A DNA stretch of 30,368 bases from Pseudomonadota bacterium (GTDB lineage Bacteria > Pseudomonadota > Gammaproteobacteria > Steroidobacterales > Steroidobacteraceae): contig QGVD01000047.1 in NCBI GenBank assembly GCA_003242685.1, positions 1-30,368 on the forward strand. The letters run 5' to 3'. The notes beneath the pieces are model-generated. The model searched no databases. It worked only from the letters and a program-made list of their open reading frames with translations, and was not told where the DNA came from. How positions within the stretch are numbered: the first letter of the stretch is position 1; every line of letters starts with the position of its first letter. Shown piece after piece: positions 1-8,110 of this stretch. The translations under genes were made by a program, and so were the position numbers.

Positions 1-255
1 CTCCTGCGCCCGCCCCCCCCCCAAGTTGTACCTCGAGCGGATCCCGAGCCGCGCCCCGATCTCCAGGATCTTCCACGCCCTGCCGACGCACGCAGCGCTC
101 TGCCCCGGCATCGCGTAGTTGCCCTCCACGTCGTAGAAGATCGTGACGATGGTTCCGGTCTGCGTTGCGAGCGGATCCGGCTGACGGCTCGCCGCGAGCC
201 GGGACGACATCGCCTGGATCCTGCGCCTCGCGCGTTCGATCTTCCTTCTCAGCAT
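1..255 (-). CDS. Polysaccharide deacetylase-like protein, N-terminal fragment cut by the window edge
   Basis: The frame opens at ATG 255, eight bases after the stop of the upstream glycosyltransferase, and runs off the left edge, so about 85 residues are visible. After a basic N-terminus it reads TIVTIFYDVEGNYAMPG and then ILEIGARLGIRSRYNL. This resembles the first strand of NodB-type carbohydrate esterase 4 domains (an Asp-rich metal-binding strand followed by a helix and the '..R.TYNL/TFF' strand). Such proteins remove N-acetyl groups from polysaccharides, or are inactive relatives. The first strand has D and E (YDVEGNY) rather than the classical TFDD. The sequence degrades at a ten-C run (13-22), so the last codons are unreliable. 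It is probably the last visible gene of an operon with the GT at 264-1535. Family assignment is tentative because the catalytic histidines lie outside the window. Confidence 0.55.
   Translation of the reverse strand, partial: MLRRKIERARRRIQAMSSRLAASRQPDPLATQTGTIVTIFYDVEGNYAMPGQSAACVGRAWKILEIGARLGIRSRYNLGGGRAQE
13..22. other. Ten-C homopolymer at the window edge, probable sequence artefact
   Basis: Ten consecutive C occur within 22 bases of the left end. On the minus strand they would encode a Gly run where the deacetylase-like family usually has a mixed sequence. This looks like low-quality sequence at a contig end rather than biology. Confidence 0.5.
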
Positions 256-263
256 CGATTCAC

Positions 264-1535
264 CTACGGCTGTTCCGCGTGCGCCGGTGCGCCGAAGTCC
301 TGAGTGACGAGCCGGCGATAGCAGCTCTCGACCGCATCAGCGATCGAGCGGTAGCTGCGCCTGCGCCTCACGTACTCGAATCCGCGCAGACCCATCTCCC
401 GCGCGCGGTCGGGCTCTTCGAGCAGACGCACGATGGCGTCCGCGAAGGCGGCGGCATCGTAAGGCGTGCAGTAGCCGCCGCCGCTCTCCTCGATCACCAG
501 ACGCTGGTCGGGCTGATCGTTCGCCACCACGGGGCGTGAGAAGAGCATGTACTCGAGGAGCTTGGTCGGGCTCGCCACGTCGTAGATCGGGTCGGGCGGT
601 ATGGGTGACACGCACACCGCCGCACTGCGCACGTGAGCGAACGCCGCTTCCCGCGGCAGGAATCCCGTGAACTCGACGCGCTCCGCGATGCCGATACGTG
701 CGGCCTCCTCCTCGAGAAAGCGCCGGTCCTCGGGCTCGTGCGCGTCCCCGACGAGCACGAGGCGCGCATCCGGGCGGCGCGCCGCGACGCGCGCGAACGC
801 CTCCAGCAGGAACTCGAGCCGGCGCATTCTCTCGAGCGAGCCCAGATAGACGATGCGCGGTCCGTCATGGCCGGAGTGTTCCGGCTGCGGACCCTGCGGC
901 GCATCGGCGCTCTCGAGATCCACACCCATCGGCACCGCGGTCATCTTCCCCGACGGCACTCCGCGCCGGCTCATGCAGCGCCTCATCTCCTCGCTCTGGA
1001 CGAAGATGTGGTCCGCCCAGCGTGCAATCACACCGTAGAGAATCGTCCGGAACACCAGGTAGCGCAGCAGCTTGAAGAGCCGGTATCGCGCGCCCGGCGT
1101 CTTCGCCTGCAGGAGCGAGGCCTCGGGATACGGAAAGGAGAGCCAGTAGAAGAACGGGATGCGCCTGCGCCGGGCCGCGACGAGCAGCACCGGTGCGATG
1201 AGGAACTTGTCCTTGACCTGCACGAAGTCGTACCGGCCGGTGCGCAGGAGCGCCGGCGCCCGCAGCTCGTTCGCGAGACTCCGCAGGTGCTTGCGCAGCC
1301 GATCGATGGCGCGGCGACCCGGGTCGGTACGCGCCAGCCACACGCGGCAGCCGCGCCACTCCACGAGGCCGCTCTGCCCGACCGAAGGCGCTGCGCGCAT
1401 GATCCAGTCGATGCGGTGCCCCCGCTCGAGCAGCTCCTTGCCGAACAGGACCTCGACGTCCGGACGGAACGGCGGGAATTCGTCAGCCGTGACGAACAGA
1501 AAGCTGAACGTGCTTCCGGGCATGGCCGGCGCCAT
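264..1535 (-). CDS. GT4-type glycosyltransferase
   Basis: A 423-residue GT-B fold glycosyltransferase that should transfer a sugar from a nucleotide-sugar donor to a lipid-linked glycan on the cytoplasmic face. Near the N-terminus FSFLFVTADEFPPFRPDVEV forms the first Rossmann strand. PRIVYLGSLERMRRLEFLLEAF opens the C-terminal (donor) domain. SPTKLLEYM at about residues 322-330 is the GT4 motif whose acidic residue contacts the donor sugar, followed by SRPVVAND. The frame stays open upstream into the divergent sulfotransferase gene; I chose ATG 1535 because the recognisable fold starts about ten residues later. ATG 1523 is equally possible. It is followed by the deacetylase-like gene with an 8-base gap, so the two are probably co-transcribed. 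Sugar specificity cannot be read from sequence. Confidence 0.85.
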   Translation of the reverse strand: MAPAMPGSTFSFLFVTADEFPPFRPDVEVLFGKELLERGHRIDWIMRAAPSVGQSGLVEWRGCRVWLARTDPGRRAIDRLRKHLRSLANELRAPALLRTGRYDFVQVKDKFLIAPVLLVAARRRRIPFFYWLSFPYPEASLLQAKTPGARYRLFKLLRYLVFRTILYGVIARWADHIFVQSEEMRRCMSRRGVPSGKMTAVPMGVDLESADAPQGPQPEHSGHDGPRIVYLGSLERMRRLEFLLEAFARVAARRPDARLVLVGDAHEPEDRRFLEEEAARIGIAERVEFTGFLPREAAFAHVRSAAVCVSPIPPDPIYDVASPTKLLEYMLFSRPVVANDQPDQRLVIEESGGGYCTPYDAAAFADAIVRLLEEPDRAREMGLRGFEYVRRRRSYRSIADAVESCYRRLVTQDFGAPAHAEQP

Positions 1536-1584
1536 GCAAGATCCGGTCCCGGCTTGTACCTTCGAGTCGCGGCGTGCAAGGAAA

Positions 1585-1600
1585 TGGCACGAAGCTTGAA
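1585..1600 (+). promoter_or_regulatory. Candidate sigma-54 promoter of the 1674 sulfotransferase, imperfect -12
   Basis: TGGCAC-GAAGC-TTGAA matches the -24/-12 consensus TGGCAC-N5-TTGCA at ten of eleven positions. The mismatch is the C of the usually invariant -12 GC, so activity is doubtful. Its placement is sensible: transcription would start near 1612, upstream of the Shine-Dalgarno at 1661-1665. It also overlaps the rejected ATG at 1584. Confidence 0.35.
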
Positions 1601-1673
1601 TGGCCGTCGAGCCATCACGCTCCGTCCGAGGCTGCGCCGTCCGGCGCACGGAGCGAGCAAGGAGGAATTCGCA

Positions 1674-2546
1674 TTGCACGCAGCCCCGGGGAAGCGGTCC
1701 GCGATCGTCGATTTCCTGTGCCTCGGCGTGCAGAAGGCCGGCACGACGTGGCTCCACAAGGTGCTCGAGGAGCACCCGCAGGTCTTCGTCGCGCGCGGAG
1801 AGGAGGACAAAGATACCCGCTTCTTCAGTCATTTCTACGATTACGGGTACGAGTGGTACGAGCGGCACTTCGAGCCCGGCCGCTCGGCCGCGCGCCGCGG
1901 CGAGGTCTCGACCTCGTACTTCTACTCGAAGGATGCGCCCGAGCGCGTGCACAGGTACCGGCCCGACATGCGCCTCCTGCTGTGCCTGCGGAATCCCCTC
2001 GACCGGCTGATTTCCAATCACCGGCACGAGATCCGCATCGGGCACGTCACGGGGGAGAACCGGCTGCTCGAGAACGGCCTCGCGAACAATCCCTCTTACG
2101 TCGAGCAGTCACTCTACGCCACGCAGCTCGCGCACTGGCTCGAGGTCTTTCCACTTTCGAGCTTTCACGTGCTCATCTTCGAGGAAGTCTTCGCCGCACC
2201 GGAAGCTGCGATCCGCGGCGTCTACGAGTTTCTCGGGGTCGATCCCGCGTTCCGCCCTCCGTCGCTCCATGAGAAGGTGAACGAAGGCCGCATCCCCCGC
2301 AGCCGGCTCGCGGACCGTGCCTTCAGGCTCGCCGCCCGCGGGCTGCGCCGCATCGGCCTCGGCTCACTGGTGGATTCGGTGAAGCGCGCAGGCGCGAAGG
2401 ATCTCAACCGTGCCTCGGAGACGCGTTCCGGGAGCTACACGACGCTCGATCCGAAGACCCGGCGCGAGCTGCAGGAGCTCTTCGCGCAGGAGACGCGCCG
2501 GCTCGAGGAAATGCTGGGCCGCGACCTGTCGGTGTGGCGTCACTGA
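1674..2546 (+). CDS. PAPS-dependent sulfotransferase (TTG start)
   Basis: A 290-residue sulfotransferase predicted to move the sulfonate of PAPS to a hydroxyl or amino group of a glycan. QKAGTTW (residues 20-26) is the 5'-phosphosulfate-binding loop. CLRNPLDRLIS (104-114) is the 3'-phosphate-binding motif, with the expected Arg106...Ser114 spacing of eight. Length and motif spacing fit bacterial carbohydrate sulfotransferases. I place the start at TTG 1674 because a strong GGAGG (1661-1665) lies eight bases upstream and residue 1 then sits about 10 residues before the first beta strand. ATG 1584 would add 30 unconserved residues and lies on a possible promoter. It is divergent from the GT at 264-1535 and converges on the GT at 2540-3733 with a 7-base overlap of the 3' ends. 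Confidence 0.88.
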   Translation: MHAAPGKRSAIVDFLCLGVQKAGTTWLHKVLEEHPQVFVARGEEDKDTRFFSHFYDYGYEWYERHFEPGRSAARRGEVSTSYFYSKDAPERVHRYRPDMRLLLCLRNPLDRLISNHRHEIRIGHVTGENRLLENGLANNPSYVEQSLYATQLAHWLEVFPLSSFHVLIFEEVFAAPEAAIRGVYEFLGVDPAFRPPSLHEKVNEGRIPRSRLADRAFRLAARGLRRIGLGSLVDSVKRAGAKDLNRASETRSGSYTTLDPKTRRELQELFAQETRRLEEMLGRDLSVWRH

Positions 2547-3733
2547 GCGCCCTGCGCGAGCCCGCCCTGCTTCGCGAGCAGCTCCACGAGCTGCTCGGCC
2601 CTGTCCGCGAGGTGATGCGCGTGCGCATAGGCCCGCGCGGCTTCACCGAGCCTGCGCAGCCGCTCCCCGTCCGCGAGGAGCGATTCGAGCACGGGCACCA
2701 GGTTCGCGGCGCTCCCGGCCACGATGCCCGTGCCGTGACGCGAGAGACAGCCGTCCGGGTCCACACGCGTGCTGACGACCGGAACGCCTCGCAGCCAGGC
2801 CTGGATGAACGTGTTCGGAAAACCCTCGAGAGTGCTCGTGTTGACCAGCACGTCGCTCGCCGCGATCTCCTCGTTGACGCGCTCGAGCGGCAGCTCGCCG
2901 AGAAACTTCAGGTTGGGCAGACGAGAGATGCGCTCGTGGAGCGCCGCGTAGCGCTTCGGATCGCCTGGACGGCCGATCATGACGAACTCGACGTCGGTGC
3001 GATGCGCGAAGGCTTCCGCGAGATCCACGAACTGCTCGGGATTCTTGACCGGCTTGAAGTTGGCGACCCAGACGACGCGCCGCCGCCCGCCGCGTCGCTC
3101 CCGACGCTCCTCTCCGGGCGCCGGGTGGAAGTTCGGCACCACCGCGGAGGCGGCGAGTCCGTAGTTCTGCTCGAGCAGCCGTGCCTGATCCCGGGTCTGA
3201 GTCACGATGACGTCGGCCCTGTGCAGCCCGAACTCCTCGATCCTCCTGCGCACGCGCTCGATCGCGGTCGAAGGCGACCATCCCGTGAGCTGCGGCGGGA
3301 TCACGTCCATCTCGGACGCGGCATGGAACACGAAGCGCGCGCCGTGCCGTCTGCAGTAGAACGCGCAAGCCGCGACGTACGGCATCAGCGAACGCTGGTA
3401 GACGACGTCCGGCCGCAGAGCCCTCAGCGCGGCATAGACGGACGGAAGGTGCGTCAGCAGCCGCAGTGAGCCGCCGCGCCTGAGTCTCCCTACCGGCACT
3501 ATGCGGTACGTCTCCCGCTCGAGACGCTGCGGAACCGCATGAGCGATGTAGAACGTCTCGAACTCGTCGCGCTGCGCGAGCGCATCGAGAAGACACTTGA
3601 GCTGGTACTGCGCCCCGCCCCGCTGGGCTTCCCAGTGACCGCCGGCGACGATGCAGAGACGGATGCGGCGGCCGTGAGCCGCTGTCGGGCCCGCGTCAGC
3701 CTGCCGCAGCGCTTCGGCTGCCATTCCTCTCAT
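2540..3733 (-). CDS. GT4-type glycosyltransferase
   Basis: A 397-residue GT-B glycosyltransferase. The N-terminal domain begins RIRLCIVAGGHWEAQRGGAQ, a glycine-rich acceptor-side loop typical of GT4 enzymes (GGAQYQ). The donor domain starts near RVVWVANFKPVKNPEQF. ASDVLVNTSTLEGFPNTFIQ carries the conserved Glu of the EGFP-type donor-site motif, followed by RGVPVVST. I chose ATG 3733 because it overlaps the upstream sulfotransferase stop as ATGA, the same coupling seen at the next junction. ATG 3742 and ATG 3724 are alternatives. It is the last gene of a four-gene minus-strand run (heparinase-like, GT, sulfotransferase, GT), consistent with sequential building and decoration of one repeat unit. 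Confidence 0.86.
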   Translation of the reverse strand: MRGMAAEALRQADAGPTAAHGRRIRLCIVAGGHWEAQRGGAQYQLKCLLDALAQRDEFETFYIAHAVPQRLERETYRIVPVGRLRRGGSLRLLTHLPSVYAALRALRPDVVYQRSLMPYVAACAFYCRRHGARFVFHAASEMDVIPPQLTGWSPSTAIERVRRRIEEFGLHRADVIVTQTRDQARLLEQNYGLAASAVVPNFHPAPGEERRERRGGRRRVVWVANFKPVKNPEQFVDLAEAFAHRTDVEFVMIGRPGDPKRYAALHERISRLPNLKFLGELPLERVNEEIAASDVLVNTSTLEGFPNTFIQAWLRGVPVVSTRVDPDGCLSRHGTGIVAGSAANLVPVLESLLADGERLRRLGEAARAYAHAHHLADRAEQLVELLAKQGGLAQGAQ

Positions 3734-4608
3734 GCGTGACATGCGTATCCGAATTGCCTGAGCAGATCGCCCGCTTCGGCCGTGATGATCCGCAGCTCTT
3801 CCCGGCTCAGGCGCTCGATGCACCTCTCGTTCATGTCTTCGATGCCTCGCCCCGAGCCGCCGGCGAGCTTCGCATCGACGCGGGCGAAGCCCTGCTCGAG
3901 ATCAGCGACCGGAACGCCGAGGAAGCCTGCGATCCGTTCCAGAGTCTCGTACGGCCGCTGCACGAAGTCCTCGTAGCGCACCAGGAGAAAGCGCCGCAGA
4001 TGGCGCGCATCGTTCAGCATGACCTCGTTGACGCACCGCCAGTGGCGCGCGCCGCGCCGCACGTCCTTGCCGCCCTTGCGCTTGATGCCTTCCGCCACGG
4101 CATAGCCGTTGCGCACGATCCCGATGAAGCTCGATCGGGGGAAGGCGCGCTGCAGCCAGCGCATGCGCACGGCGTTCGCAGGAGTCTTCTCCAGAATGCG
4201 AGGCTTGATCGGCGTGGAAAGCTCCATCGACCAGTCGAAGACGAGACGCGGGACACTGCTCAGTGAATCGGTCTCATCGAGCCTCAGGTCCTCGATGTGC
4301 TCCGTCCAGACGCGCTCGTGCCCCTTGCGCCGCGCGGGCGGGATCGCGCGCGTGTATCTCTGCCCTTCGTGCTCCATGTAACTGAAGCGACCGGAGGCCG
4401 CCAGCACGTCGTGCAGCAGCGTCGTGCCGGAGTTGTTGCAGCCGACGATCATCACCCACTCGTGCCGCTCCTGCAGCTCGCGGAGCGCTTCTTCCTGCGC
4501 CCTTCCCCGGGTGAGCCAGAGCAGATCCTTTTCCCGGATGTGCAGCCACTGAAGACCTGCGCCGCCCAGCCCTCCGAGCCCGCGAAGCAGTGGCGCCTCG
4601 AATCTCAT
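3730..4608 (-). CDS. Sulfotransferase family protein
   Basis: A 292-residue PAPS-dependent sulfotransferase of a type different from the one at 1674. GCNNSGTTLLHDVL (from residue 56) is the phosphosulfate-binding loop. EKTPANA (140-146) and SFIGIVRNGYAVAEGI (160-175) form the rest of the PAPS site, with Arg166 as the likely 3'-phosphate ligand. The usual Ser eight residues later is Gly174. ATG 4608 is preferred: it overlaps the upstream GT stop as ATGA and has AGGAG at good spacing. ATG 4626 would add six residues. Coupling between two GTs implies that it sulfates the same glycan they build. The order of sulfation versus polymerisation is unknown. Confidence 0.85.
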   Translation of the reverse strand: MRFEAPLLRGLGGLGGAGLQWLHIREKDLLWLTRGRAQEEALRELQERHEWVMIVGCNNSGTTLLHDVLAASGRFSYMEHEGQRYTRAIPPARRKGHERVWTEHIEDLRLDETDSLSSVPRLVFDWSMELSTPIKPRILEKTPANAVRMRWLQRAFPRSSFIGIVRNGYAVAEGIKRKGGKDVRRGARHWRCVNEVMLNDARHLRRFLLVRYEDFVQRPYETLERIAGFLGVPVADLEQGFARVDAKLAGGSGRGIEDMNERCIERLSREELRIITAEAGDLLRQFGYACHA

Positions 4609-5888
4609 CTCGCGCTCCTGCCGCACCGAAACGCCGCCTCGACCGCACGGGCGAAGCCGACCGGCTCACCCATCAGTCGCTCGCGGCTCGCCTTCGCGCC
4701 GCGTCGCAGGGCTTCCAGCGTGCCGGGATCGCCGAGCACGCGCTCGAGACTCGAGGCCAGCGCGGAAACGCTTCCCGGCGAAAAGAGCAATCCATCGATT
4801 CCGTCGCGCACGCCGAACGGAAAAGGACCGAAATTCGGCGCGATGACGGGAACGCCGAGGACGAGCGCTTCGGGAACCACCTTGCAGCGGCCTTCGGGAA
4901 ACTCCGGCCGAGTCGGTGCGGTGACCACCGTCGCGAGCCGCATGACTGCGGGAAGCCGGTCGTGCGGAACTCTTCCCATGATCAGCACGCGATCGGTCAG
5001 CATCCGCTCCCGCACGCCGTTCTCGAGCTCGAACATCCCGCGTCCGTCCCCGACGTACACGAGACCCGTTCGGTCACGCACGGACTCCGGGAGCATGCGG
5101 TATGCATCGAGCAGGTCGATGACACCCTTGTCCCTCTGCACGCGGCCGACGAACATCACGATGTGCTCGAAGCGCCGGACGAACTCCGACAGCTCGGGCG
5201 GCGGGGATGTCCGGAGGCTCCGCTCCGCGAAGTCGCGGAAGCTGAGCCCGAACTCGTGAGCTCTCGTCTCGGGCACGCCGATCCTGCGCATCTCGTGCAG
5301 CGTGAAAGGCCCGTGACAGACGACTGCGTCGCACGCTCGGACGCACATACGGTCGAGCCAGGACACGATGCGACCCAGGCCGCGCCTTTCGGTGAGCGAA
5401 TTGTGGCGCGAATTGACGACGGGAACGCCGAGAAGCTTGGCGGCCGCGACCGACACCCACAGCAGCTCGCCCGTGCAGCCGCACAGCACGCGATCCGGAC
5501 GGAACGCCAGAATGGCCCACCCGATGCGCAGCGCGGACCAGGCGCGCGAGAGGAATCGGCGCGGGCCGGTACGGACCGCGGGGAAGCTCTCCGCATGGAT
5601 GTTCGGCGCCTTCAGAACGTCCTTCCGCGGCCAGCAGCAGAGCACCAGAAGCTCGTCTTCCGCATGCGCGCGGATGAAATCACCGATGAAGGCGTCCGGA
5701 CCGTCGCGATAGCCGCTTTCGAGAACGCGCCGCACCTGATCCACCGCGTCGCCGTTCTTGACGTACGCGTAGCGCAGGCGCCGGGACACGGCGGCATGCG
5801 CGCTCCTTCGCGGCGCGCCGTGGCCGTGCGCGGAAGCATCGACGCGGAAAAGCGACAGCGGCGCGTCGTTGTCGTGAGTCGTCGTCAT
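4605..5888 (-). CDS. GT4-type glycosyltransferase
   Basis: A glycosyltransferase of up to 427 residues. HIVMFVGRVQRDKGVIDLL marks the start of the donor-binding domain. GDGRGMFELE and MGRVPHDRLPAVM follow, and PEFPEGRCKVVPEALVLGVP holds the donor-site glutamates, with GVPVIAPNFGPFPFGVRDG downstream as in other GT4 enzymes. The first about 35 residues look unlike the family and there is no clear Shine-Dalgarno at ATG 5888, so translation may begin further in, for example at the GTG just before SRRLRYAYVKNG. It is translationally coupled by ATGA to the sulfotransferase downstream and preceded by the heparinase-like gene after a 75-base gap in which I see no promoter. Confidence 0.86.
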   Translation of the reverse strand: MTTTHDNDAPLSLFRVDASAHGHGAPRRSAHAAVSRRLRYAYVKNGDAVDQVRRVLESGYRDGPDAFIGDFIRAHAEDELLVLCCWPRKDVLKAPNIHAESFPAVRTGPRRFLSRAWSALRIGWAILAFRPDRVLCGCTGELLWVSVAAAKLLGVPVVNSRHNSLTERRGLGRIVSWLDRMCVRACDAVVCHGPFTLHEMRRIGVPETRAHEFGLSFRDFAERSLRTSPPPELSEFVRRFEHIVMFVGRVQRDKGVIDLLDAYRMLPESVRDRTGLVYVGDGRGMFELENGVRERMLTDRVLIMGRVPHDRLPAVMRLATVVTAPTRPEFPEGRCKVVPEALVLGVPVIAPNFGPFPFGVRDGIDGLLFSPGSVSALASSLERVLGDPGTLEALRRGAKASRERLMGEPVGFARAVEAAFRCGRSAR

Positions 5889-5963
5889 CGTGAACGCGTT
5901 GCGGTGAATGCGAGTCTCGCGCTCGATTCCGCAGTCGAGAGCAAGCTTCGTGCCCGCAGTCGC

Positions 5964-7967
5964 TCACACGACGGAAACGCTTCGTGAGAGCGTCTCCACG
6001 ACTTCTTCTTCTCTTCTGCTCGTGTCCTGACCGGATACCGTCCACCGGAAGCGCGTCACGAGCCGCGTGGTGCCGCGGATGACGCTCGTCGCGACGATGG
6101 TCGTCGTCTCCCGCAGGTCGCCGAATCGAGGCGAGATCCATCCTGCGCGCGGCTCGAGGCTGCCCCGCAGGATTCTGAGCTCGCCGTCGCTGCAGGCGAG
6201 CTCGATGCGCAGATTTCCCGTCTCGATCAGGATCGACGAAGCGTCGTCCATCCGGCGGACCTCACATTCCGGATCGAGGTGCCAGAACCGCTCCACGACG
6301 TGGGCGCCGTTGCACTGAAGCGTGTCCTGGACTTCGAGCTCGCGGTTGCCGCAGTCGAGCCTCACGTCGCGCTCGTGGATCACGCCGTCGCGCAGCCTCC
6401 GGTATCCGTCGTGCTGCGCCCGGATGCGCTGCACCGGGGAATCGAGACTGAGGGAGATCAACCTGGGCGCGGCCTTGTGCAGCCACATGAACGGCCCGCC
6501 GATCTCCGACTGATTCTCGCCGTCGACGCGCACGGTGTTGTGCGCGGCCGTGCTGCGGAAGTAATCGCGCCACTTCCAGTCCCGGTGATAGCAGTACGTG
6601 CCGGGATCGACGAGCACCCGCCGGCCGCCGATCGAGAGCACGAAGGACAGGCAGTCCGCGTGGCCGTGCGCGGCGATGGAGAGATAGCCGAGCGGCCCGG
6701 CATCGAATACCAGCAGCACCTCCCGCGGGCTCCCCAAGTCGCGCCCGAGCACGAAGTAGCCTCCCTGCGGAAATGCACGTGCCCGCGGCCATTCCTCCCG
6801 GGGCCAGTTGACCGGCCGCGGGAATGCCGTGGCGAGCCACGCCGCAGCGGAGCTTCCGGTCGGACAGCCCGGTGCCCTGTCCGACCAGTAGTCGTCGAGC
6901 TCGAGCAGATCCTGCAGGCGCCGTGCGCGGGCCTGCGGCGAGAGCATGAAGCCCATTCCCTCGTCGCAGTCGCCGAAGTCGGGCAGACGTCCTCTGCAGT
7001 CGGCGATCGCGCGCAGGAAGCCGATCATGCTCCGCACGATCGACCAGTACTCCCGCGTGAAAGGCCGGTCGTGCAGCTCGCCGACGAGCCCGGTCAGGAT
7101 CAGGAAATGCAGCACGAAGATCTGGTAGCCGACCGTCTGCTCGCGCCCCACTCCGTCCTCGTGGACCTGCAGACGCGCTTCGCTTTCCAGCACACGGCGC
7201 GCCTCCTCGCGCCACTTCGCGCTCTCGGGCCAGAACGGCCACGCATTCGCCGCCACGTACAGGCCGGCCATCTCTCCGATGAGATGATTGTTCGCGGACG
7301 AGAAGCGGGAGCGGTTCCTGTCGATGAAGCGGCAGTGCAGATAGATGGATTCGAGCCACCGCCGCGGCATCTCGCTCACCGCGAGCCGGAGCAGACGCGC
7401 CCCGAGATACCAGTTGAGGAGCCGGATGCCGTGCTCGAGCGCGCTCACCCAGTTCGGGCCGCGCGGATAGGGGCACGACTCGATCCACGAGTCGACGAGC
7501 GCGAGCGCGGCCTCGCGGAAACGTCGCTCTCCCGTGAGCGCATACCCTTGCGCGAGCGCGACGAACTGATAGTGCCGGTTGACCTCCCACAGCGTACGCA
7601 GAGCGGCGACGAACGATGCGCTGCGCAGGTAGTCGTTCTTCCAGGACGAGAGCGGCAACCGCAGCCCGCTGACGGGATCCCGGTTCCAGTCCGCGTCGGG
7701 AAATCCGACGCTCACCGGTTCGCCGAAGAGCTCGACGCGTCCCGCGAGAACCGCCTCCGCCTGCGCAACGTGCGCGGCCACGTCCACGCCTTCGGGCACG
7801 GGCCAGCCCGGAAGGTGGGCCGCCGCCGACCGGACGGTCACTGAGACGCGGGCGGGCCGCAGGCGTTCGACCCGGTCACCAATCGCCTGGGAAACGCGCC
7901 ACACGATCTCGCCCGCCGACATCAGCGACAGCCGACGGACATACCAGTCGATACCGGCTCTCGACAC
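5964..7967 (-). CDS. Heparinase II/III family protein (polysaccharide lyase-like)
   Basis: A 667-residue protein with the two-part build of heparinase II/III-type lyases: an all-helical N-terminal half (RGPNWVSALEHGIRLLNWYL, NNHLIGEMAGLYVA), then a beta-sandwich half. AHGHADCLSFVLSIGGRRVL (about residue 430) and RSTAAHNTVRVDGENQSE (about residue 475) are the signature segments with His, Asp and Tyr residues near the active site. Such enzymes cleave uronic-acid-containing glycans by beta-elimination; in EPS loci they trim or release the polymer in the periplasm, but I see no export signal here. GTG 7967 is taken as start because VSRAGIDWYVRRLSLMSAGEI is the usual beginning of this family; no ATG lies nearby. 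It heads the minus-strand operon. Its presence beside two sulfotransferases hints at an acidic, glycosaminoglycan-like polymer. Confidence 0.85.
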   Translation of the reverse strand: MSRAGIDWYVRRLSLMSAGEIVWRVSQAIGDRVERLRPARVSVTVRSAAAHLPGWPVPEGVDVAAHVAQAEAVLAGRVELFGEPVSVGFPDADWNRDPVSGLRLPLSSWKNDYLRSASFVAALRTLWEVNRHYQFVALAQGYALTGERRFREAALALVDSWIESCPYPRGPNWVSALEHGIRLLNWYLGARLLRLAVSEMPRRWLESIYLHCRFIDRNRSRFSSANNHLIGEMAGLYVAANAWPFWPESAKWREEARRVLESEARLQVHEDGVGREQTVGYQIFVLHFLILTGLVGELHDRPFTREYWSIVRSMIGFLRAIADCRGRLPDFGDCDEGMGFMLSPQARARRLQDLLELDDYWSDRAPGCPTGSSAAAWLATAFPRPVNWPREEWPRARAFPQGGYFVLGRDLGSPREVLLVFDAGPLGYLSIAAHGHADCLSFVLSIGGRRVLVDPGTYCYHRDWKWRDYFRSTAAHNTVRVDGENQSEIGGPFMWLHKAAPRLISLSLDSPVQRIRAQHDGYRRLRDGVIHERDVRLDCGNRELEVQDTLQCNGAHVVERFWHLDPECEVRRMDDASSILIETGNLRIELACSDGELRILRGSLEPRAGWISPRFGDLRETTTIVATSVIRGTTRLVTRFRWTVSGQDTSRREEEVVETLSRSVSVV

Positions 7968-8055
7968 TTGTTGTTGTCTCTTGTGACGTGTACGGCGTAC
8001 GTGACGCTGATAAGCGACAGGATGCAAGAAGCATGCTCGGAGCCTGACGGGCGCC

Positions 8056-8071
8056 TGGCACGACTCGTGCA
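8056..8071 (+). promoter_or_regulatory. Sigma-54 (-24/-12) promoter of the WecB/TagA-family gene
   Basis: TGGCAC-GACTC-GTGCA matches the sigma-54 consensus TGGCAC-N5-TTGCA at ten of eleven positions, with the invariant GG and GC at exact spacing. Transcription would begin near 8082, giving a leader of about 29 bases before ATG 8111. No convincing matching element was found on the opposite strand for the divergent heparinase-like gene. Confidence 0.75.
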
Positions 8072-8110
8072 GCCGGGCGCGTCGTCGCAGGCGCATGAGG
8101 AACCGTCGGG

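Noticed and set aside
1535..1550. Minus-strand GGGACC-N5-TTGCA as promoter of the first glycosyltransferase
   Set aside because: It would start transcription inside the predicted coding region, and the -24 part is poor.
633..1673. Upstream extension of the first sulfotransferase as a much longer protein
   Set aside because: The extension is antisense to a clear glycosyltransferase and has biased low-complexity composition. A strong ribosome-binding site marks TTG 1674.
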